From Anaerolineae bacterium (lineage in GTDB: Bacteria; Chloroflexota; Anaerolineae; Anaerolineales; Villigracilaceae), in the NCBI GenBank assembly GCA_030123675.1, contig JASJYH010000011.1, forward strand, positions 1 through 47,053: a DNA stretch of 47,053 nt, in the 5' to 3' direction. Positions 41,365 through 47,053 of the stretch are shown here, one piece after another. The first letter of the stretch is position 1. Every line of letters begins with the position of its first letter. The translations under genes and the position numbers were made by a program. The notes beneath the pieces were generated by a model that ran no database searches, was not told the DNA's origin, and was given only the letters and a program-made list of their open reading frames with translations.

Positions 41365-42843
41365 TCAAACAACTTTGCGTGTGGCATAGTTGATGTGATT
41401 GCCACCTTTTCCAGGTCCACGACCATAAAAATGCCATTGTGGAAAATTGAAGTCCGAAGTTACAGAACAAGGAAGCATATAGACAGCTTGCAAGAAAGAT
41501 TCTAAGTCTGGAACGTTATAGATGTTAACCTCGTACTCCCACTTATCCATTTGATCAAAAATAGTACGGAGCTCCTCGTGGGTCCATTTTAGTGAAAAAC
41601 GATTAATTCCCCAATTGGTAAGCATCTGTAATGTCTCATGAGCTTTGTCTGCTGTGGTGAGGATTAGCGGTGCTAGAAAATCTATCGAACATTGAATGAT
41701 TGCATTTGGGTGCGTTTTTGCCAGCCGTCTGAACCCTTGCTCCTTCAGCTTCTCGAGGTCGGAGTTGAACCACAGCTCCTCGTCGGCCAGATCGAATTTA
41801 ACGATCAACTCCAACACTTGATCCAACAAAATATCTTTCGACTTAAGGTCAAGCTTGATTGCCCGGCCCGCCGACTTGATTTTTTTCATCACTTCGCTCA
41901 GGGTGATCCACTCTTCGTCCGGACTTAACGGGGTTTCTGAAAATGAGTCGTGCCGAAGGATTACATTGTAATTTCCTGGATCTAATTGTACGTCTACCTC
42001 AACCCAGTGCACATCGGAAGCCAAATACTGGCGCAGATTGGCTTCATCATTCACTCCGTGCCAGACCAATTGGACATGGGAGGGTAGCACTTTCTCACTA
42101 GGGACCAGCTTCGACAAGCTGTATTCTTTACCGCGAACGGTTCCGCGCGGCACTCGCGTACGTATGGATTCAAATATGGTATTGGCGTGCAACAAAAGTA
42201 CCTGCTCGTTTAAATCAGCCCTATCCAACGCCTTTAAATTAAGCGGTTCATTATCAACAAATGCAAAAACATGGTAACCAGCTTCGTTAAAATGCTTTAG
42301 GCCGGCTACTTTGACGTCTGGAACCTTTTCATCAAAATTCCCGCGATTCATGAAAAGTAATTCATTCTTAAAAACGACCCGATAAGGTTTACCAAATTGG
42401 TTCAGCGAATGCAGTGTGTCTTCCCGCAAGGTTTCTGGACGGCCTGTCACTAATCCAACATCAGTATTTGGCTGAAGCTGGAACCAACGAATGACATCCA
42501 ACACACCCTGGAATGGATGGTGCATCTCGCGGATTGCAGTTTTTGTCCAACGCTGCTTCTTGTACCAGTTAAGAATATCCTTTCGTGCATCCTCGGGTAT
42601 ATTTAACTTCTCCACAAGTGCATCCACTTGATTTTCATGTACTGTTATCTGAGATAGCCTCAACTCCTCGAAGTAGTTGGTGCCTCGTTTGTGGTCAAAG
42701 GCTTGAAGCACCATCAAGATCATATAGCGCATATCGAGGATAGAGCCATCGATGTCAAACAGAATCATTTGTTGTTGATCGGGGAATTCGTCGCAAGCTC
42801 GTTTGTATTGCTCTGAGAGGGTTTTCATCCAATTTGTCTTCAT
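41365..42843 (-). CDS. HAD hydrolase fused to a FAM151/GDPD-like domain
   Basis: A 492-residue soluble protein. Residues ~25-230 are a HAD-type phosphatase: motif I as ILFDIDGSILDMR, motif II as VGLVTGRPETLRED, a later lysine near DVKVAGLKHF and the acidic motif as FAFVDNEP. Residues ~255-480 resemble the FAM151/menorin branch of the GDPD superfamily: VQLVWHGVNDEANLRQYLA, HWVEVDVQL, VILRHDSF, AIKLDLKS and ELWFNSDL. This joining is unusual. GAGGAA precedes the ATG. It is the last gene of the leftward sugar-ABC group, after a 128-base gap. A role in cleaving phosphoryl groups from an imported compound is inferred only. Confidence 0.7.
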   Translation of the reverse strand: MKTNWMKTLSEQYKRACDEFPDQQQMILFDIDGSILDMRYMILMVLQAFDHKRGTNYFEELRLSQITVHENQVDALVEKLNIPEDARKDILNWYKKQRWTKTAIREMHHPFQGVLDVIRWFQLQPNTDVGLVTGRPETLREDTLHSLNQFGKPYRVVFKNELLFMNRGNFDEKVPDVKVAGLKHFNEAGYHVFAFVDNEPLNLKALDRADLNEQVLLLHANTIFESIRTRVPRGTVRGKEYSLSKLVPSEKVLPSHVQLVWHGVNDEANLRQYLASDVHWVEVDVQLDPGNYNVILRHDSFSETPLSPDEEWITLSEVMKKIKSAGRAIKLDLKSKDILLDQVLELIVKFDLADEELWFNSDLEKLKEQGFRRLAKTHPNAIIQCSIDFLAPLILTTADKAHETLQMLTNWGINRFSLKWTHEELRTIFDQMDKWEYEVNIYNVPDLESFLQAVYMLPCSVTSDFNFPQWHFYGRGPGKGGNHINYATRKVV

Positions 42844-42971
42844 AGTTCCTCTAATTTAAGTACAATGAATGTCTTTCACAGTTCCTATGAATGTAAACAC
42901 CGCTCTCAAAATGATGAACATTCTACTCTATTTTTAAGACCCGGCATAGTACTTATAATTAACAAAAATGA

Positions 42972-43697
42972 TTACTTGAGGCTGTCAATTATCCAGGCCA
43001 ATCTTTCAGGGATCCATCGATAAAGTGCTGGCCATGGAACTAGAATATCAGGAGAAACGGGGAAGGAGTGGTTGAATTCATAACCTGGCTCAAATGTATG
43101 CCGTTGCAGAAAAGCGTAAACTAACCTATCAACCTCAGGAGTCTTTAAACTGGCGAGTTCTTTGAATACCGGATTTACCAACAGGCCTCCAGTGCCTGCC
43201 TTTTGACTGCATAATTGTCGTGTGTTTTCAGCCTCGTCTTGCAACCAAGTGATAATTGGTGCAAAGGCATGCTTGCCAGGCTCAGAAAACAAGGTAAGTC
43301 GCTCATTTGTCAGTGGAATAGTACCGTTTGCATTCATGTTGAGGTATTTACCATGCCAGCTGGCTTCAGCCCTAGCGATCTTTCCTTTAGCATCGATGAA
43401 AATCCAGATATGTTCAAGATCATACAGGTGTACGATGTCCCAATCCCACCATATCGCATATTCAATTGCTAATTCAGGATTTGAACCTTTTACTTCGTTT
43501 ACTTCGACCCGCCTTTGAAATGATGGTGAAGATGTGTTTTTCCGAATGATGCTATAGGCTACGGCTTGAGGCAAAAATGGTTCGCGGTCATCAAACTTGA
43601 GGATCGGGGCATAACGGACTGCCAGAGAATAATCTATGTCGTCGGAACTCGGGCGCGACGCGAAAAGTGAATTTAGGTTGAGGTCAGTATTGTTCAC
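42972..43697 (-). CDS. Protein of unknown function linked to the ABC transporter genes
   Basis: A 241-residue soluble protein that I do not recognise. It opens with SLAVRYAPILKFDDREPFLPQ, followed by an aromatic and acidic centre (IEYAIWWDWDIVHLYDLEHIWIFID and ASWHGKYLN) and a Trp-rich C-terminus. The Trp/His/Asp cluster near residues 80-120 looks like a ligand or metal site. There is no signal peptide or membrane segment. A GGAGGAAG ribosome-binding site is excellent. It lies 19 bases after the lipoprotein gene, so it is in the same operon. A catalytic role on a sugar or phosphate ester is conceivable but not shown. Confidence 0.72.
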   Translation of the reverse strand: MNNTDLNLNSLFASRPSSDDIDYSLAVRYAPILKFDDREPFLPQAVAYSIIRKNTSSPSFQRRVEVNEVKGSNPELAIEYAIWWDWDIVHLYDLEHIWIFIDAKGKIARAEASWHGKYLNMNANGTIPLTNERLTLFSEPGKHAFAPIITWLQDEAENTRQLCSQKAGTGGLLVNPVFKELASLKTPEVDRLVYAFLQRHTFEPGYEFNHSFPVSPDILVPWPALYRWIPERLAWIIDSLK

Positions 43698-43716
43698 TCT
43701 TCCTCCAGGTCTTAGC

Positions 43717-44904
43717 TCAATGCTCGCCAGAGAAATTGGTTATCCTAAGGATTTCCCCAACAATTGTTGTTACTCCATCCGGGCCAGGAATAGGACGGCC
43801 AGGGGTACCCTGACCAGTTGAAATATACAGCGCGCCATCGGGCCCAATAGTAATGTTGGTTGGCGCGTCAAGCCCCTTGGCCAGCACGCGAGGCTGGCAG
43901 CCGTTGGCTGGATACAAGGTAACACGTCCACTATATCGAAGATAGCCCCCATGAATAGGAGCTGCATGCGGGTCGTATAAATCAAAGCTTGATGGAATCA
44001 GCTTGGTAGGGGTGGATGCCATTTCGACGACGTAAATATTCCCGGCCTCATCAATAGCCACGTCCACAGCGGTAGTTAGATCGACGATCTCGTCAGTTAT
44101 TTTTCCCGTATCGGGATCAACACGGACTATTTTAGCGTCGCCAACAACAAATGAAATGATGTCGTCAATACTCTCCGCTTGTTCGTCAATCAGGTATCCT
44201 GAAAATAGGGCAACAAGAAGATTGCCGGTTATAGGATCTACTGCAAGACCCGCTGGCACTGCTTGTTGCCCGCTGTCCAAAAATGGGAAGAGCACGATGT
44301 CTCGAAATTCACCTGTGAATGAAATCTCAATAAGCATATTGAGACCACTCTCCACTGCAAATATTTTTTGTTGGTCACGATCAAATGCTATTCCATTCAT
44401 GTTATTGCGGTCGGCCAAGGTTAGCCCTATCCTTCCCTCCGGACTAATAACATGAAGTGCCATACTGTTACTCAGGCCACCGTCGTCCACCGATAGAAAC
44501 AAACGCCCATCACTGTGCAATAACAAATCGACGGGTCCGCTGACTTCATCCCGTCCTGTACCGTACGCTGAAAAGCCATTGTAGGTAGTGAAATGGCTGA
44601 ACCATCGCTCGGCTTCCGCTTTGTCTTCGAAGTCTCCATCACCATTTAGGTCGGTAAATTTGGTGAGTTTGCCATCCCATTTGGTTGGATCAAGCAAATG
44701 GAGCCCCGTTCCCGCCTCAACGACATACATTTCCCCTGTGAGGGATACCGCCACCCCACGAGGATTTTCTAGACCTGTGATGACGGTTTCAACAACAGGG
44801 CTAATCTTTATTGGTGAACAGATTGGTGGCGGGGAAATGGAGCAGCCTGCTAACGTAAATAGAATTGTTGTAATCACACCCGCAACCTTAGAATGGAATT
44901 TCAA
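43717..44904 (-). CDS. Beta-propeller lipoprotein (ScyD/NHL-like)
   Basis: A 395-residue secreted lipoprotein. A start at TTG 44904 gives a textbook signal peptide (KFHSKVAGVITTILFTLAGC) with the lipobox cysteine at residue 21; an ATG at 44982 would overlap the ATPase gene by 68 bases and add a poor 26-residue extension. The mature part has NHL/SMP-30-like blades, seen as GLENPRGVAVSLTGEMYVVE, VPAGLAVDPITGNLLVALF, VDVAIDEAGNIYVVE and GLDAPTNITIGPDGALYIST, resembling ScyD/ScyE family proteins. It may bind or process an extracellular ligand for the ABC transporter; a typical solute-binding protein is not in the window. Confidence 0.75.
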   Translation of the reverse strand: MKFHSKVAGVITTILFTLAGCSISPPPICSPIKISPVVETVITGLENPRGVAVSLTGEMYVVEAGTGLHLLDPTKWDGKLTKFTDLNGDGDFEDKAEAERWFSHFTTYNGFSAYGTGRDEVSGPVDLLLHSDGRLFLSVDDGGLSNSMALHVISPEGRIGLTLADRNNMNGIAFDRDQQKIFAVESGLNMLIEISFTGEFRDIVLFPFLDSGQQAVPAGLAVDPITGNLLVALFSGYLIDEQAESIDDIISFVVGDAKIVRVDPDTGKITDEIVDLTTAVDVAIDEAGNIYVVEMASTPTKLIPSSFDLYDPHAAPIHGGYLRYSGRVTLYPANGCQPRVLAKGLDAPTNITIGPDGALYISTGQGTPGRPIPGPDGVTTIVGEILRITNFSGEH

Positions 44905-44914
44905 ACTGCTGGGG

Positions 44915-45988
44915 CTAATTCCAAAGAAGCGAGCGTTCAGATTTGATGTCAAAGAATTGGGATTTTTTTGTATTGAAACCAAGTTTTACTGTGTCGCCAG
45001 ATTTCAAGCTTAGCGACGGGTCGGCCAACAAATAAAAATGAGAATCTCGAATTTTCGCGTCAATCAGGTGATCGCGGCCGAGCGGCTCGACGCCGTGGAT
45101 CTCGCCTGGGATGCCCTTACTATCAACAATGATATCTTCAGGGCGGATACCCATCATCACACTTCCCTTGCCAACCGCCTTTTCCGCTCGGTCGGCAGGG
45201 ATAACTAATTCGAGCCCTTCGCGACGGGCGTGGTAAGCACCGTTTATTTGAGAAAACTCCACTTCAGTAAAATTCATAGGAGGGTTGCCTATAAAACGAG
45301 CAATAAAAAGCGTGCGGGGCCGATCATACACTTCAGCAGGTGTGTCGTAGGCATGTAACTGGCCATCGTTTATAACAGCAATTCGGTCGGCCATCGTCAT
45401 CGCTTCTACTTGATCGTGGGTGACGTAGATAGAGGTGATGCCTAAATCTACTTGCAGCCGTTTAATTTCACTGCGCATTGAAAGACGCAAACGTGCGTCC
45501 AGGTTAGATAACGGTTCATCGAACAACAACAGCCCCGGTTCTTTAACCAACGCCCGGCCCAGGGCAACGCGCTGCTGCTGACCACCGGAAAGGTTCGCCG
45601 GCTTCCGGTCCATTAAGTGGCCGATTCCCATGATGTCAGCTACCCGCTGCGCGCGTTCTTGTATCTCTGCCTTGGGTGTTTTCTTGAGTTTGAGTGGGTA
45701 GCTGATGTTTTGGTAAACGGTCATATGAGGATAGAGGGCATAGCTTTGGAAGACCATGCCGATATTGCGACCCTTGGGCGCTACCTGGTTGACAACTCGG
45801 CCGTCAAAACGGATGGCGCCTGTTGTTGGCTTGTAGATACCGGCGACCATCAGTAATGTGGTGGTCTTACCGCAACCCGAGGGTCCCAGAAATACAACGA
45901 ACTCGCCATCTTGGATATCCAGATTGATAGAGTCAACCCCTATAACATCGCCCCATTTCTTGGTGAGGTTCTCAAGTTCTACCTTCAT
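44915..45988 (-). CDS. Carbohydrate ABC transporter ATP-binding protein (MalK/UgpC type)
   Basis: A 357-residue ATPase. Walker A is GPSGCGKTT (36-44), the Q-loop is VFQSYALYPHMTV, the signature is LSGGQQQRVALGRAL, Walker B is LLLFDEPLSNLD, and the switch is YVTHDQVEAMT. A C-terminal OB/TOBE region (about 235-357) contains GIRPEDI. This is the CUT1-type subunit shared by sugar and glycerol-3-phosphate importers, so the substrate cannot be fixed. It follows the permease by 68 bases. Confidence 0.93.
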   Translation of the reverse strand: MKVELENLTKKWGDVIGVDSINLDIQDGEFVVFLGPSGCGKTTTLLMVAGIYKPTTGAIRFDGRVVNQVAPKGRNIGMVFQSYALYPHMTVYQNISYPLKLKKTPKAEIQERAQRVADIMGIGHLMDRKPANLSGGQQQRVALGRALVKEPGLLLFDEPLSNLDARLRLSMRSEIKRLQVDLGITSIYVTHDQVEAMTMADRIAVINDGQLHAYDTPAEVYDRPRTLFIARFIGNPPMNFTEVEFSQINGAYHARREGLELVIPADRAEKAVGKGSVMMGIRPEDIIVDSKGIPGEIHGVEPLGRDHLIDAKIRDSHFYLLADPSLSLKSGDTVKLGFNTKKSQFFDIKSERSLLWN

Positions 45989-46056
45989 ATTTTTCTCCTC
46001 ATCATATACTTCGGGTTGGCGTAGTGTGGCTCATCAAGGCACCCAGCGTTCACGGA

Positions 46057-46902
46057 TCAGGCCCCACCCTTGCTGCCGCCGGCGTACATGTTCAACAGCA
46101 GGTCCTGCGTGAAGATGAAGAAGATGGCAACCGGGATTAATTGAAATAACCCCACCGCTGTGACTGCGCCCCAATCAACAGCCACTGTGTCGCTCTGAAA
46201 GTTCTGCAAATAGACCGACAGGGTAGCCTGCTGGCCTGCCCCGATAGTGAAAGTTTTGGGAATCAGCCAGGCATTCCAGCCGGAGATGAATGCGAAAAGA
46301 GCCAACGCTGCCATGCCCGGTTTGATAGTTGGTAGGATAATCTGCCACCACACTTGTAGCCGGGAGGCGCCGTCAATCAGGGCCGCCCGTTCCATATCCC
46401 AGGATACGTTGTCGAAAAAACCTTTCATCAACCAAATACCGAACGGCATCTCGAAGCCAACCATCACCAAGGCGACGCCTAAGATGGTGTTATAAAGCCC
46501 CAAGGCGCGCAGCACAAAGAAGATACCAATCAATAGGGTCACACTGGGGAAAGCGTGCAGGATCAGCGTTAGTGAGAGAAATGATTTGCGTCCGGGAAAA
46601 CTCAAGCGGGACAAGCCGTAGCCGGCCAATGCGGAGACAAGTACCACAGTAATGGTCATAAACGAAGCGATCAAAAATGTATTGAAAGTTACCCGCCATA
46701 TGCTGGGATAACCACGACCAAAGGGAGATTCTCGCAGGAAGCTAAAGTGCTCCAGTGTCAAATTCCCGACTGGTAGTAACCCTTCCGTCTGTGTTGAAAA
46801 AGAGCTAATCAACAACCAGAAATAGCCGATGAACATAGGTAAGACACTCACTACTAATATTAAATAGGGCACACCCGCCCAAATTCTTTTCTTTAGCGTC
46901 AT
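46057..46902 (-). CDS. Carbohydrate ABC transporter permease (MalG/UgpE type)
   Basis: A 281-residue inner membrane protein with six predicted helices. The EAA loop, which contacts the ATPase, reads MERAALIDGASRLQVWWQIILP near residues 178-199. The N-terminal FIGYFWLLISSFSTQTEGLLP and PSVTLLIGIFFVLRALGLYNT blocks are typical of MalG-type CUT1 permeases. GAGAGGAAT precedes the ATG. It lies 21 bases after the stop codon of the MalF-like permease, so the two form the membrane channel. Confidence 0.93.
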   Translation of the reverse strand: MTLKKRIWAGVPYLILVVSVLPMFIGYFWLLISSFSTQTEGLLPVGNLTLEHFSFLRESPFGRGYPSIWRVTFNTFLIASFMTITVVLVSALAGYGLSRLSFPGRKSFLSLTLILHAFPSVTLLIGIFFVLRALGLYNTILGVALVMVGFEMPFGIWLMKGFFDNVSWDMERAALIDGASRLQVWWQIILPTIKPGMAALALFAFISGWNAWLIPKTFTIGAGQQATLSVYLQNFQSDTVAVDWGAVTAVGLFQLIPVAIFFIFTQDLLLNMYAGGSKGGA

Positions 46903-46923
46903 ATCGCAATTCCTCTCATCATT

Positions 46924-47053
46924 TTAGACCAAATCGATCTTTGGCTCTTGCACCAGATCATCAAATTTAAATACTCTCATATAAATAATCGCGGCCACCA
47001 CCCCAATAATCACTAGAATCACAGCCCAGGCAGCGCCGTACCCCCATTGGGTG
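46924..47053 (-). CDS. Carbohydrate ABC transporter permease (MalF-like), C-terminal end only
   Basis: A 43-codon fragment cut by the window edge. It has one hydrophobic helix (AAWAVILVIIGVVAAIIYMRVF) flanked by a QWGYG start and an FKFDDLVQEPKIDLV tail, ending in TAA. This is how MalF/UgpA-type permeases end, and the position before MalG-like and MalK-like genes fits. The solute-binding protein is presumably further right. Confidence 0.75.
   Translation of the reverse strand, partial: TQWGYGAAWAVILVIIGVVAAIIYMRVFKFDDLVQEPKIDLV

Noticed and set aside
1-47053. CRISPR array, insertion sequence, prophage, tRNA or rRNA
   Set aside because: No regularly spaced direct repeats, transposase, integrase, phage genes or tRNA/rRNA hallmarks were found on reading; a dedicated tRNA or Rfam scan would be needed to exclude small RNAs.

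Overview
This 47 kb window looks like a bacterial chromosome segment, moderately AT-rich by eye, with no phage, transposase, CRISPR array, tRNA or rRNA that I could find. The gene set fits an uncultured Chloroflexota bacterium, probably Anaerolineae-like: a sufCBD-x-sufS-sufU-Rieske operon opposite an HTH regulator of the SufR type and a DUF59 protein, a K+-dependent membrane pyrophosphatase, a three-gene acyl-CoA carboxylase, several GT39-like membrane glycosyltransferases, an APC permease with fused Usp domains, and a MalFGK-type sugar ABC transporter. The lineage is inferred from content and style only; no marker phylogeny was possible.

Layout. 0.1-8.3 kb is housekeeping: a pabB-pabC fusion (with a surprising methyltransferase-like tail), vanZ, scpA, moaC-moaD-moaE, fabF, rplS, a glutamine-amidotransferase-like hydrolase and murI. 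8.4-9.5 kb is a decayed PhoD-like phosphatase. 9.5-19.5 kb is read leftward: an ICMT-like methyltransferase, then a tightly packed series (GT39-like, zinc MDR oxidoreductase, GT-like, small membrane protein, carboxyltransferase, biotin carboxylase, biotin carrier) ending at a terminator near 10.35 kb. 19.5-20.8 kb holds two relics, an acyl-CoA dehydrogenase with an internal deletion and the C-terminal end of a second pyrophosphatase. They lie next to the intact hppA (21.0-23.3 kb) and the APC-Usp-Usp permease (23.9-26.3 kb). 26.5-31.1 kb is read rightward: GT39-like, CPBP protease, GNAT, ComEA, an EAL phosphodiesterase and a small PH-like protein.

31.2-39.4 kb is the iron-sulfur assembly region. 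sufR-DUF59 (leftward) and the suf operon (rightward) each have a near-consensus promoter, and the two promoters share an identical 13-bp AT-rich motif that is a good candidate operator. 39.5-41.3 kb contains an SRPBCC relic, a 54-residue basic protein, an NTF2-like protein and an ICMT relic. 41.4-47.05 kb is read leftward: the end of a MalF-like permease, a MalG-like permease, a MalK/UgpC ATPase, a beta-propeller lipoprotein, an unknown 241-residue protein, and a HAD hydrolase joined to a FAM151/GDPD-like domain.

Three themes stand out. (1) Five decayed genes lie in the gaps between intact operons, so genome erosion is visible here. (2) Promoters repeatedly use an extended -10 (TGnTATAAT); scpA and moaC diverge from a perfectly symmetric pair of such elements and both are predicted to be nearly or fully leaderless. 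(3) Several unusual architectures and unknown neighbours merit checking: the PabB-PabC-methyltransferase chimera, the HAD-FAM151 fusion, and the 121-residue protein inside the suf operon. I did not find a clear, wholly new multi-gene system; the best candidates for new biology are the suf-linked unknown and the sugar-ABC-linked HAD-FAM151/unknown/lipoprotein set.
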